In this document: positions 33,454 through 42,022 of the stretch, in pieces | How positions within the stretch are numbered: the stretch's first letter is position 1 | Layout: the number at the start of each line of letters is the position of its first letter | Source of the DNA: Candidatus Sericytochromatia bacterium S15B-MN24 CBMW_12 | GTDB lineage: Bacteria; Cyanobacteriota; Sericytochromatia; S15B-MN24; UBA4093 | DNA length: 64,000 nt | NCBI GenBank assembly: GCA_002083825.1 | Contig: DAZV01000041.1 | Location: 1 to 64,000 of the forward strand | Reading direction: 5' to 3' | Made by a program: the position numbers and the translations under genes | The notes under the pieces: model-generated | Told to the model about the DNA's origin: nothing | Seen by the model: only the letters and a program-made list of their open reading frames with translations | The model's database searches: none

Positions 33454-35145
33454 TCATCGGCTCGGGCGGGCGCGCTGGGTCGGGTCGGTCTCGGACGCGA
33501 GGCTCTGGCGGGCGGTTTCGGACCGGGTGGAACTGAGGATCCAGCGCTGGACGATGGCCATCCCCTGGGCGCTATCCCTCGACTGAAGGGCATGCTGTAA
33601 GCGGGTGGCCTGGCGCTCGAACTCGGATGCCTTCGCAAGGGCATCTCGGTAGACGCCCTGGGTTTCCAGCGTGAGTTCGGCGGCCTTCTCCAGCGCGATC
33701 ATGGCGTTGGCGGAGTCCATGCTGGCCAGGAGGCCTGATCCCATGGCGAGGACGCCCCGGGCGCGATCGCCGCTGGAGACGTTGAAGTCCCTGGCCTGCT
33801 TCATGAGCGCGGTCAGCTGCGTCATGGCTCGGCTGAGTTCACCGCCGGCTATCGTTTGCTGAAGCTGGTTGGCGAGGGCGGGCAGCGCTTGGGCCTGATC
33901 GATCTGCTCCTGGTTGATGAGGCCCGCGTCCTTGGCGATTTCCCCCGCGAGGGCCGCGGCGCGTCCAAAATCCTTGGCCTGCAGGGATTGATTCAGCCGG
34001 CGGCAAGACTCGGCGAAAGTCCGGGCTTTTTGGACGGTCGACGCGGGGAGAATGCCCGTGTTCATGGCCAGTTGCAAGGCTGCCGAGGCGTGATCTCCCG
34101 AGCGGAGCGCGCCCGAGACATCCCTGGCTCCCTTGGCGTAGTCCGCGGCCATGGCCAGGGTGTCGGACACCTTTTGGTCGCCTCCGAATTCGGTGTTGGC
34201 GGTACTTCCCAGGGCGGCGGTGACGGCGATGCCGCCCAGGAGGTCGCCGTTGGTGAAGGCCGTCCAAGCCAGCTCGGACCGCTTGGCATAGGTGGCGGCT
34301 GTCTGAGCCATCGCGCTCGCCTTCAATACCACCTGGTCGGCGGTGGTCCCGAGGGCCTCGGCCCCGGCGCCGAGCAGGCCGGCTGCGGATCCGGCGAGGG
34401 CTCCCCAGTTGCCGGTTTCTATCGCGCTGGCCGTGGCCACGACTCCCTTTGCGACCTTGGAGACTTCTCCCGCTGTCCTGGCGAGGGCCATGGCGGTGCT
34501 TCCCACTGCCTTGGCTCCCAAGGCGCCGAGCCCGCCGGCCGCCGCGCCCGATACCGAGGCCAGGCCCGTCATGGCTTTTTTCAAGTCGCCGGTCTTGATT
34601 CCGTCCACGACGAGCCGGGCGCCGTCGAAGGCTTGCAGAGCGGCCAAACCGAGGGTCACGACCTGCATGCCCGGGATGACCATGCAGGCGATCGAAGAGG
34701 CCATCACCAGATAGGAGCCATGGGCGTCCCAGAGGTCCCCCGCCACCTTTCCGGCATCCTTGATGGCGTCCCAGGCCTTGGCGCCGACGTCCTGGACCTG
34801 CTTCACCGCGGCTTCGAGGGATTCCCGGGGGTGGGTGACGACCCTGGCGGCATTCCCGAGGAACGTGGTCACGCCCGCAAAGGCGCCGCCTAGAAGGGAG
34901 CCGAGGGTGGGGGCTTTTTTCCGCGATGGGGTCCTGCTTTTGGGGCGGCCGGCCTCGGCCCTGAGGACTCCTTTGCCGTTGGTCCGCGCGCGGCGGGTAT
35001 CCGCGCGGGAGCCTGAGGGCGCGGCCTGGTCCGGTGTTTCGAGCGGGGCCGGTTCCGGGTGGCGAACGTGGCGTTGCCGGTCAACACGCCTGTAAAGTTG
35101 CATCAATTTTTCCAGCTGGGCCAGGTCGATTCCGGGATCGCTCAT
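33454..35145 (-). CDS. Large Ala-rich protein with a degenerate 44-residue helical repeat
   Basis: A 563-residue protein with no recognised family. Residues 1-80 are basic and disordered (RRARTNGKG, RPKSRTPSRKK). Residues about 80-210 contain hydrophobic Ala/Gly-rich helices (SYLVMASSIACMVIPGMQVVTLGL) that could insert in a membrane. From about residue 178 onward a helix-turn-helix unit of the form LxxxLxxGDxxxAxxxL recurs. The last four copies begin at residues 384, 428, 472 and 516, exactly 44 apart; less regular copies begin near 178, 239, 293 and 343. AGGAGGG precedes the ATG. It is upstream of the exporter operon on the same strand. Pore-forming or scaffold roles are guesses. Confidence 0.75.
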   Translation of the reverse strand: MSDPGIDLAQLEKLMQLYRRVDRQRHVRHPEPAPLETPDQAAPSGSRADTRRARTNGKGVLRAEAGRPKSRTPSRKKAPTLGSLLGGAFAGVTTFLGNAARVVTHPRESLEAAVKQVQDVGAKAWDAIKDAGKVAGDLWDAHGSYLVMASSIACMVIPGMQVVTLGLAALQAFDGARLVVDGIKTGDLKKAMTGLASVSGAAAGGLGALGAKAVGSTAMALARTAGEVSKVAKGVVATASAIETGNWGALAGSAAGLLGAGAEALGTTADQVVLKASAMAQTAATYAKRSELAWTAFTNGDLLGGIAVTAALGSTANTEFGGDQKVSDTLAMAADYAKGARDVSGALRSGDHASAALQLAMNTGILPASTVQKARTFAESCRRLNQSLQAKDFGRAAALAGEIAKDAGLINQEQIDQAQALPALANQLQQTIAGGELSRAMTQLTALMKQARDFNVSSGDRARGVLAMGSGLLASMDSANAMIALEKAAELTLETQGVYRDALAKASEFERQATRLQHALQSRDSAQGMAIVQRWILSSTRSETARQSLASETDPTQRARPSR

Positions 35146-35267
35146 GGGGTGACCCTCCTGACGTGACGTCGAGTCGCCGGCATCCTCCCCTGGACGAAGC
35201 CATGGGGGGGCTGCAGGCCGGGGCTACCGGGCTAGCGAGGTGTCGAAGCTCGAGGGTTATTCGGGGC

Positions 35268-35537
35268 TCATCGCCGGGGCTCCGGCATGGAGCCGAGCGG
35301 GCGCGCGGCGGGTCGCGACGCGGATTTTGGGTCGTTCACCGGCTTGAAGCAGTGGTGGCAGAGCCGTTGACCTACTCGAACGGCCGAGTCGCAGCGGGGG
35401 CAGCGCTCGAAAATGCTTGCGAGCCAGTTGAGAAACTTGGCGGTCAGCAAGAGCAGCGCGAGCGTGATGACGGCTCCCCAGAGCCAGCGCTCGTGGATCG
35501 TGGCGGCCATGAGGACGGCGGAAGGGTCGATGGACAA
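35268..35537 (-). CDS. Membrane-anchored zinc-ribbon protein
   Basis: An 89-residue protein: one transmembrane helix (AVITLALLLLTAKFLNWLASIF) followed by a cytoplasmic zinc ribbon (CPRC and CHHC) and a basic tail. The start is TTG; this is chosen because AAGGAGG lies nine bases before it. It lies upstream of the 44-residue repeat protein gene on the same strand and may be co-transcribed. Its topology is the reverse of the ribbon-helix protein at 17530-17775. Function is unknown. Confidence 0.75.
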   Translation of the reverse strand: MSIDPSAVLMAATIHERWLWGAVITLALLLLTAKFLNWLASIFERCPRCDSAVRVGQRLCHHCFKPVNDPKSASRPAARPLGSMPEPRR

Positions 35538-35678
35538 GCAGGACCTCCTTTGCGCGAAAAAGAGGCAGCAAAGTGCTGTCCAGGGTCATGTACCCGACGG
35601 AGTTAACTTGATAACGAGGTGTCGCTATCAAGTCCATATCGGGTCAAGCCGGCTGATGTCGGGTGTTTCAGACTGGTC

Positions 35679-35999
35679 TTACTCCCATGACTCGATTTGG
35701 CGCTTCTTTTCGGGGGAGTGGAAGACCGATTCGGCGCTCAGGTAGATGACGTCGTTGCCGTGGGCGTTGAAGTGGGCGACGGCTTTCGAGATATCTTCGG
35801 TTTCCCGTTCGAGGAGGATCAGGTCCTTGCTGGGGTAGTATCGCTTGGCGACCTTGATGGCGAGATCCTCGTCCTGGAAGCCGAGGATGGCGTTGACGAG
35901 GCCCTCGGGGCGCGTGATGCGCATGACGACGGGATGAAAGCCCTCTTGAGGTTCTCCGAAGCGTTCTTCGATGATCCAGGCAGAGCCGGGGCGGGCCAT
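35679..35999 (-). CDS. Small soluble protein, unknown function
   Basis: A 106-residue hydrophilic protein with alternating strands and helices (HPVVMRITRPEGLVNAILGFQDEDLAIKVAKRYYPSKDLILLE). AAGGAGGTCCCC before the ATG strongly supports it. I recognise no family. It stands alone between small minus-strand genes. Confidence 0.7.
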   Translation of the reverse strand: MARPGSAWIIEERFGEPQEGFHPVVMRITRPEGLVNAILGFQDEDLAIKVAKRYYPSKDLILLERETEDISKAVAHFNAHGNDVIYLSAESVFHSPEKKRQIESWE

Positions 36000-36107
36000 G
36001 GGGACCTCCTTCGATGGTCGGTTGCGGGTTTGCGTCTAAACCGGGGCATGGTACCCCGGATGCACGAAGCCCGCCAGCAATGAGCCCTCTCGCGAGCTGA
36101 AACTCAC

Positions 36108-36473
36108 TCAGCGCTGGGCGCGACGGAAGGGGAGGATCTCGGCTGCTGGGCGAGCAGGAAGATCGAGGGGGATGAAGTGGTCGGAGGCCACCACCTGGGC
36201 CAACATCGACGAGAGTTCGAAGACCTCGATGACCTGTTCGAGCGCTTCGGCCGACTGAAAGCGGGGATGAGCGAGGAGTTCCCCGAGGTCCTGGCGGTCG
36301 AACGCAATCCAGCCCTCTTCGAGAAGGCGGAATCGGGCGCGACGCATGGCGCCGGCATAGGCGGTGACGAGATCCAGCGCGTGATCGAGACTGCCGCTCT
36401 CCTGCCGGATCACTTCCAGCAGCGGGGCCAAGTCCAGTTTCAGCGCGAAGCGAGGGCGGAAGGTCGGGGGCAT
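36108..36473 (-). CDS. Small soluble helical protein, unknown function
   Basis: A 121-residue protein that is mostly helical (LAPLLEVIRQESGSLDHALDLVTAYAGAMRRARFRLLEEG), with no cysteines or signal sequence. Codon use fits neighbouring genes, but no ribosome site is strong: GGAGTACCCG precedes the start. No family is recognised. Confidence 0.6.
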   Translation of the reverse strand: MPPTFRPRFALKLDLAPLLEVIRQESGSLDHALDLVTAYAGAMRRARFRLLEEGWIAFDRQDLGELLAHPRFQSAEALEQVIEVFELSSMLAQVVASDHFIPLDLPARPAAEILPFRRAQR

Positions 36474-36662
36474 CGGGTACTCCTGTTTGGGCTAAGGTTC
36501 CCTATTCTAGCTGCTTACAGAGCGAAGAACTGTGCGCCACGCACTTGATCGAGAGGTCTTCCCTTCTGCTTTCGCCATCTGGGGCTAAAGCCTCCGGCGA
36601 TTCCGGCCAAGGCCTGTGGCTCGAAAAGCGCTAGGATTCCTGGCGAACGACGAGGAGGTGCC

Positions 36663-37889
36663 ATGAAATCGAGCAAGCGCGCATTCAGTCCGGGGCCACG
36701 TTCAAGGGGGGGGCCGCCGCTACCGTCTTTGCCGCGATTTCCTGTCTCAATGCCGCGGGTGCTGGCCACATCGCTGGCTGTGGCCGTCGCGGCCTGCTCG
36801 GCGCCGTCAAAGCCCCCGCCCCAGGTGCCCGCAGAAATTCACCTGGTACCGGGCCAGCATGCGCCCGAGCTGAGGTTCGTCGAATACGGCGCAGGTTTGA
36901 GCCGGCCGCGATGGAGTCATACGGCCGATGCGATTGGCGGCTGGCTCTACGTGGTGGGTGGGGCCGATGGGGAGGGCCAGATGGCCTCGGTGGAGCGCGC
37001 GCCCATCCTGGCGAGCGGAGACCTGGGGGCGTTCCGTCCGGCGGCTTCGAGCCTGCGTACCCCCCGGGATTGCCATGCAAGCCTGACGATCGGTTCCTGG
37101 CTCTACGTCTTCGGAGGCGACCGCCAGGGTTCCCTCGACAGCGTCGAGCGAGCCCCCATTCTATCCGGCGGCGATCTGGGCGACTTCAAGGCGGCTGGGA
37201 CTCGCCTCATGCTGGCGCGCGACGAGCATACCGCGACCCGGATAGGGCGCTATGTCTACGTGATAGGCGGCATCCGCGGGCCCGTTCAACTGGATAGCGT
37301 CGAACGGGCCGAAATTAGAGCGGATGGCAGCCTGGGAGACTTCACGCGCTACGGTCGGTCGCTCACGGCGCATCGCTACGGACACTGGGTCGTGGTCCAC
37401 GGGAACCATCTCTACGTGGTCGGCGGCCTGAGCGATAACGGCGACTCCGGGGAGGTCGAGCGAGCGCGAATCACCCCGGACGGCGAGCTTGAAGCCTTCG
37501 AGCGGATCGGCGTCGCGCTTCGAGAGCGCCGTGACAGCCCGATAGCCATCATCCTCAACGGCTGGCTATACGCCATTGCTGGGGCCCGCGAGCATGCCGG
37601 GCACATCAAGCTGAGCTCGATAGAGGCCGCCCCGCTGACGGAAAAGGGACTGGGGAGCTTTGTCGAGGGGGGAGCGCTTCAGGTGGGACGAGACTATCAC
37701 ACGGTGACACGGGTGGGGAACTGGCTTTATGCGATCGCCGGCGAGAAAACCGGCGGCGGAGCCATCGCCTCGGTGGAACGTGCCAGGATCCCGTCCGCTG
37801 AACCCGGGCCGATCGAGACTCCGCCTGAGGAGTCCCCCCCGAGCGCCTACGAGGATCCGTACGAGGATCCCTACGAAGACTACGACTAG
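36663..37889 (+). CDS. Kelch-like beta-propeller lipoprotein with acidic repeat tail
   Basis: A 408-residue exported protein. GAGGAGG before ATG 36663 marks the start; about 29 residues later MPRVLATSLAVAVAAC forms a lipoprotein signal, so a second start at 36750 is possible. Six or seven repeats of about 50 residues follow the kelch pattern: RxxHTADAIGGWLYVVGGxDGxGxxxSVERAPI, each with a double Gly and an SVERA block. They should form a beta-propeller outside the inner membrane. The C-terminus is YEDPYEDPYEDYD, encoded by three 12-bp tandem repeats. Function is unknown; it is probably a protein- or sugar-binding surface. Confidence 0.82.
   Translation: MKSSKRAFSPGPRSRGGPPLPSLPRFPVSMPRVLATSLAVAVAACSAPSKPPPQVPAEIHLVPGQHAPELRFVEYGAGLSRPRWSHTADAIGGWLYVVGGADGEGQMASVERAPILASGDLGAFRPAASSLRTPRDCHASLTIGSWLYVFGGDRQGSLDSVERAPILSGGDLGDFKAAGTRLMLARDEHTATRIGRYVYVIGGIRGPVQLDSVERAEIRADGSLGDFTRYGRSLTAHRYGHWVVVHGNHLYVVGGLSDNGDSGEVERARITPDGELEAFERIGVALRERRDSPIAIILNGWLYAIAGAREHAGHIKLSSIEAAPLTEKGLGSFVEGGALQVGRDYHTVTRVGNWLYAIAGEKTGGGAIASVERARIPSAEPGPIETPPEESPPSAYEDPYEDPYEDYD
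37848..37883 (+). repeat. Three 12-bp tandem repeats encoding the YEDP tail
   Basis: Copies at 37848, 37860 and 37872 of TACGAGGATCCG-like units; the third is diverged. Each full unit encodes Tyr-Glu-Asp-Pro. Confidence 0.85.
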
Positions 37890-37914
37890 GCCGGAATTCG
37901 GGCGACGGGCCGAG

Positions 37915-38652
37915 TTACAAGGGCTTCTCGGGGCCGAGCACCTCGGGAAGCCTCTCGGCTATTGCCCTGACGAGGGCCGCCTCGTGAGGATCCAGGCGCG
38001 TGCGGCTCAGGATTCGCCGCAGCGTGTGGAGCTTGCTCGAACGATCCTTGGCATGCAGGACCCCCGAACGCTCGAGTCCGGCAGCCAGCCGCTCTCCGAG
38101 CACGTCCAGGTCGTCGGCGCTCGCCAGGAGAGGCACGTCAGCGCTTTGGGCATCATCGGCGCCCGCCAGGTACCACTCGTAGGCGAAGATGTTCACCGAC
38201 ATCGCCAGGTTCAAGCACATGCCCTCATCGCCGGGAATATGCGCGATCTGATGGCAGCGGCGCAACTGTTCCCGGCTGAGCCCATGTTTCTCCGTGCCGA
38301 ATACCAGCGCGATCGCCCCAACGTTCGACATGTCCCGGGCCAGCATCGCCACGGTCCGGGGATCTTGGGGCTGCATGGCGATTGACTGCACCGAGCGCGC
38401 CGTCGTGCCCACCGCGAAAACCACCCCCGATAGCGCTTCCTCCAGGGTATCGACCCGCAACGCCCGCTCGAGTACGTCCTCCGCTCCGGCCGAAACCCTC
38501 AAGGCCAGGGGATGAAGCGGATCGACGCCCCCCTCCGCGATCACCAGATTCTTCAGGCCGAAGTGCCGCATCGCCCGCGCCACCGACCCGACGTTCTCCG
38601 GCAACGTCGGGTGCATGAGGATGATCCGGGTCTCGGAAAGCAACAAGGACAT
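37915..38652 (-). CDS. trmJ: tRNA/rRNA methyltransferase of the TrmJ (SPOUT) family
   Basis: A 245-residue SPOUT methyltransferase that probably 2'-O-methylates tRNA position 32. RIILMHPTLPENVGSVARAMRHFGL, AGAEDVLERA, ALVFGTEKHGLSREQL and IPGDEGMCLNLAMSVNIFAYEW form the SPOUT knot and SAM site. A long C-terminal helical region matches TrmJ rather than TrmL. The ATG at 38652 is chosen because AAAGGAAG precedes it; an in-frame upstream extension has no family similarity. Confidence 0.9.
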   Translation of the reverse strand: MSLLLSETRIILMHPTLPENVGSVARAMRHFGLKNLVIAEGGVDPLHPLALRVSAGAEDVLERALRVDTLEEALSGVVFAVGTTARSVQSIAMQPQDPRTVAMLARDMSNVGAIALVFGTEKHGLSREQLRRCHQIAHIPGDEGMCLNLAMSVNIFAYEWYLAGADDAQSADVPLLASADDLDVLGERLAAGLERSGVLHAKDRSSKLHTLRRILSRTRLDPHEAALVRAIAERLPEVLGPEKPL

Positions 38653-38838
38653 GAACGGCTTCCTTTCGGTCGCGAGGCTGAGCGCAAGGACCCCCCCATG
38701 ATACCAGCCCCGGTACCAGCCCCGGGGGACTGCCAATAAACGCACAAGCCGTGGTAAAGTAGGAAAAACGGCCCCCGCGGCTCCATGGCCTGCGTCCGCG
38801 GCCAATCGGGATGCCGTCCCAGGATTCAGGAGAATGAC

Positions 38839-39288
38839 ATGTACGTAGACAACGCAACCATGCAAGAGCGGATTGCCCAGTCCTTGAGCGACTGCGCAGA
38901 GGCAGTCCGCCACGCGAACCCCCGCCAGATTCGCCGCGTGATCGAGGCCACTTACCGCCAGATCATGAACGAACTGCCTGAGGATCTCCTCGACGAAGAA
39001 GCGGTCATGCCCAAGATCGTGGGTTACCTCGACGTCATGGTGCTCGCAGGCGGGACCCTCGGCAAGCGTGCTGACCAGCTCCTGATCGCCAAGATCTTCG
39101 GAGATGACGCCGCAGCCGTCACGGCCTGGCTGCGCAAGCGCAGCTACGTCGCCGAAAACGAGGAAGGCGCCCAGGAAATCACCGACGAAGGTATTGCCTT
39201 CCTGGACTCCAGCCTGGCAGATGTCGCACCGGCTCCCCGCCAGGCGGGCCCCCGCGGCGCCCGTCGCCGCGGTCCCCGCAACGGCTAG
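38839..39288 (+). CDS. Soluble helical protein with basic RG-rich tail
   Basis: A 149-residue protein. The body is helical (MQERIAQSLSDCAEAVRHANPRQIRRVIEATYRQIMNELPEDLLDEEAVMPKIVGYLDVMVLAGGTLG), followed by a winged-helix-like stretch (DQLLIAKIFGDDAAAVTAWLRKRSYVAENEEGAQEITDEGIAFL). The C-terminus, RGARRRGPRNG, is basic and could bind nucleic acid. AGGAGAATGAC precedes the ATG, and a strong terminator follows. The family is not recognised. Confidence 0.75.
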   Translation: MYVDNATMQERIAQSLSDCAEAVRHANPRQIRRVIEATYRQIMNELPEDLLDEEAVMPKIVGYLDVMVLAGGTLGKRADQLLIAKIFGDDAAAVTAWLRKRSYVAENEEGAQEITDEGIAFLDSSLADVAPAPRQAGPRGARRRGPRNG

Positions 39289-39300
39289 TTTCCCCCTTCG

Positions 39301-39331
39301 ACGGGCGGCCTTCGGGCCGCCCGTTTTTATT
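39301..39331 (+). terminator. Intrinsic terminator
   Basis: A ten-base-pair stem ACGGGCGGCC/GGCCGCCCGT with a TTCG loop is followed by TTTTATT. Confidence 0.93.
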
Positions 39332-39380
39332 GAAATCATGAACCCGACATCCGCATCCTGGCGTCGTAGGAGGCCCGTCC

Positions 39381-39596
39381 ATGCCGTATCCCATTCGACT
39401 CGAGGTCACGGGCACCGACAGCCCGAACGTCAGCCTCCACGCCCCGCTCTCCGACCGCTTCCCAGTATCGGTGAAACGACCCTACGGGGCGCCGGAGCGC
39501 TACCTCGTCATTCCAGCCTCGGCCCCGAGGTCATGCGAGAAGAGGTCTTTATCCCGCTACACCCGGCAACGCTTGCCGCTCATCTTGGAGGCTTGA
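39381..39596 (+). CDS. Small ORF upstream of the enoyl-CoA hydratase, uncertain
   Basis: A 71-codon frame whose ATG follows TAGGAGG by eight bases. The first 45 residues (MPYPIRLEVTGTDSPNVSLH, then RPYGAPERYLV) look like a real protein. The last 25 are arginine-rich and shadow-like, while a different frame over the same bases reads EVMREEVFIPLHPATLAAHLGG without a stop into the enoyl-CoA hydratase frame. A frameshifted small gene is possible, or a short peptide ending two bases before the next start. Confidence 0.35.
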   Translation: MPYPIRLEVTGTDSPNVSLHAPLSDRFPVSVKRPYGAPERYLVIPASAPRSCEKRSLSRYTRQRLPLILEA

Positions 39597-39598
39597 TC

Positions 39599-40384
39599 AT
39601 GTCCTTGCCCGTCGTCCTCGACATTTCAGGGGTGATCGCCACCCTGACGCTCAACCGTCCCGACAAGCTCAATGCCCTGACCCACGAAATGGGAGACATG
39701 GTGGTCGAGGCCGTTCGAACGATCAACGCCATCCCCGACATCCGGGCCCTGGTGGTCAAAGGCGCGGGGCGCGCCTTTTCCGCCGGCGGCGACCTCGACT
39801 GGCTACTCGACAATGCCCGCAGAACGGAAGCCGAGAACCGCGAGGGAATGGAGGCCTTTTACAAGAAGTTCCTGTCGCTGCGGGATCTCAACGTGCCGAC
39901 GATCGCCATGATTCACGGTCGGGCCACCGGAGCTGGCTTCTGCTTCGCCCTGGGCTGCGATCTTCGGGTGGCTTCCCATGACGCCATCTTCTCCGCGAAC
40001 TTCGTCAGGGTGGGACTCAATCCCGGTATGGGCGGTTCCTACGCCTTGACCCGCATGCTGGGGCCGGGGCTGGCGAGCGAACTGGTGCTCACCGGACGGG
40101 AGGTCTTTGCCGACGAGGCCCTGACCTTGGGTCTCGTCTCCCGGATGGTCACCCCCGAGGAACTGGAGGCCACCACGTTTGCCCTGGCCGGACAGATTGC
40201 CGCCAATGCGCCACTGGCCGTCCGACATGCCAAGGCTTCCCTGCGGCTGGCCCAGACGGAAACCCTCGATCGGGTTCTGGCGCGCGAGGCTCACGGGCAG
40301 GCCGTTTGCTTTGCGTCCCAAGACCTGATCGAGGGCGTCGAGGCGGCTCGCTCCCGCAGAGCGCCCGCATTCCAAGGGAGATAG
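39599..40384 (+). CDS. Enoyl-CoA hydratase/isomerase (crotonase) family protein
   Basis: A 261-residue crotonase. VIATLTLNRPDKLNALTHEM, KGAGRAFSAGGDLDWLL and IHGRATGAGFCFALGCDLRVAS are the CoA-binding and oxyanion-hole blocks. The catalytic region reads FSANFVRVGLNPGMGGSYALTRMLG: the glutamates normally found in the FxxPEIxxGxxPxxGG pattern of hydratases are Val/Arg and Met here, so an isomerase, dehalogenase or other crotonase activity is possible. GGAGG lies ten bases before the ATG. Its place in a catabolic pathway cannot be fixed from neighbours. Confidence 0.88.
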   Translation: MSLPVVLDISGVIATLTLNRPDKLNALTHEMGDMVVEAVRTINAIPDIRALVVKGAGRAFSAGGDLDWLLDNARRTEAENREGMEAFYKKFLSLRDLNVPTIAMIHGRATGAGFCFALGCDLRVASHDAIFSANFVRVGLNPGMGGSYALTRMLGPGLASELVLTGREVFADEALTLGLVSRMVTPEELEATTFALAGQIAANAPLAVRHAKASLRLAQTETLDRVLAREAHGQAVCFASQDLIEGVEAARSRRAPAFQGR

Positions 40385-40391
40385 AGCGAGC

Positions 40392-41981
40392 TCAGAAGCC
40401 GGGGGCGAAGTCCAGGAACTCGACGGACGGGTTCTTTTCGATTTCCCAGTTGAGGGACCATTCGTCCCGGATGAGCACGACGGGGTTGCCGTCGCGATCC
40501 TCGACCAGGATCGAGCCGCCGTATTTCCCGAAGGCCATGGGATCGTGCGTTCCTCTCAGCCACCGGGCGATCTCGTAGTTCAGTCGGTCGAGAATGATGT
40601 CCACGCCGTATTCTTGCTTGAGGCGGTGGCTCAGAACGTCGAACTGCAAGACGCCGACGGCGCCCAGGATGGGCTCCATCTCCCCGACGCCGGGCTTGTG
40701 GAAGATCTGGACCGCTCCTTCCTCGAGAAGTTGCTCCAGCCCTTTCTTGAGTTGCTTGCGCTTGGAGGGATCCTTGAGGCGCAGGGCGCTGAAGTGTTCG
40801 GGGGCGAAGCGCGGAATGCCTTCGAAGCGGAAGGATCCGCTCTCGGTCAGGGTGTCCCCGATGCGGAAGTTGCCTGAATCGTAGAGGCCGACGATATCGC
40901 CGGGATAGGCCGTCTCGATCTCGGAACGGTCGGCAGCCAGGAACTGGTGCGATTTGCCCAGGCGAATGTCGCGGCCGGCGCGAACGTTCTTGACCGTCAT
41001 TCCCTTGTTGAAGACGCCCGAGCAGATGCGCATGAAGGCGATGCAGTCCCGGTGCGCGGGGTTCATGTTGGCCTGGATCTTGAAGACGAAGGCCGAGAAG
41101 CGATTCTCGGTGGGTTCCACCGTTCCTTCGCTGGATTGGTGCGACGAGGGCGGAGGCGCGATGTGAACGAAGGCATCCAGGAAGGGCTGGACGCCGAAGT
41201 TCGTCATGGCGGACCCGAAGAACAAGGGGGTCAGTTCTCCGCGCAGCACCCGATCCAGGTCGAAAGCGTCGCCGGCCAGGTCGAGCATCTCGATGTCGTC
41301 GAGTAACTGCTTGTGGAAGTGTTCGCCAAGCAGCGCGGGGACGCGGGGATCGGCGAGGGGAACCCGGCGGAGGGCGCCTTCTCGGGTTCCGTGGTCGGTG
41401 CCCTCGAAGAGGATGACTTCTTCGCGCTGGCGATCGTAGACGCCCTTGAACTCCTTGCCCTGTCCGATGGGCCAGTTCAGGGGGCATGACCGAATGCCCA
41501 GGACCTTCTCGAGCTCGTCCATGATGTCGAGGGGCTCGCGGCCGAAGCGGTCCAGCTTGTTGACGAAGGTGAAGATGGGAATCTTCCGCATCCGACAGAC
41601 GTGAAAGAGCTTCTTGGTCTGGGCTTCGACGCCCTTGGCCGAGTCGATCAGCATGACGGCGGCGTCGACCGCGGTGAGGGTCCGATAGGTGTCTTCGGAG
41701 AAGTCCTCGTGTCCGGGGGTGTCGAGCAGGTTGATCTGGAAACCCTGGTAGGGGAACTGGAGGACGCTCGACGTGATCGAGATGCCCCGCTGGCGCTCCA
41801 GCTCCATCCAGTCGGAGGTGGCGTGGCGCTGCGCCCGGCGTGCTTTGACCGAGCCCGCCATGTGGATGGCGCCTCCGTAGAGCAAGAGCTTTTCGGTGAG
41901 GGTGGTCTTGCCGGCGTCGGGGTGGGCGATAATGGCGAAGGTGCGGCGGCGTTTGACTTCAGCGTCGATCGTGGCGTTCAA
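40392..41981 (-). CDS. prfC: Peptide chain release factor 3
   Basis: A 529-residue translational GTPase that recycles RF1/RF2. G1 AHPDAGKTTLTEKLLLYGG, the RF3-typical SDWMELERQRGISITSS, G3 DTPGHEDFSEDTYRTLTAVD, G4 VNKLDR and the RF3 C-terminal domain (AVGVLQFDVLSHRLKQEYGV, LNYEIARWLRG) are all present. Length matches E. coli RF3. The start is TTG, decided by AAAGGAG eight bases upstream and by alignment to the family N-terminus. Confidence 0.97.
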   Translation of the reverse strand: MNATIDAEVKRRRTFAIIAHPDAGKTTLTEKLLLYGGAIHMAGSVKARRAQRHATSDWMELERQRGISITSSVLQFPYQGFQINLLDTPGHEDFSEDTYRTLTAVDAAVMLIDSAKGVEAQTKKLFHVCRMRKIPIFTFVNKLDRFGREPLDIMDELEKVLGIRSCPLNWPIGQGKEFKGVYDRQREEVILFEGTDHGTREGALRRVPLADPRVPALLGEHFHKQLLDDIEMLDLAGDAFDLDRVLRGELTPLFFGSAMTNFGVQPFLDAFVHIAPPPSSHQSSEGTVEPTENRFSAFVFKIQANMNPAHRDCIAFMRICSGVFNKGMTVKNVRAGRDIRLGKSHQFLAADRSEIETAYPGDIVGLYDSGNFRIGDTLTESGSFRFEGIPRFAPEHFSALRLKDPSKRKQLKKGLEQLLEEGAVQIFHKPGVGEMEPILGAVGVLQFDVLSHRLKQEYGVDIILDRLNYEIARWLRGTHDPMAFGKYGGSILVEDRDGNPVVLIRDEWSLNWEIEKNPSVEFLDFAPGF

Positions 41982-42022
41982 CCGGGACTCCTTTCGGGCA
42001 GAATCTTCACCCTACCACAGGA

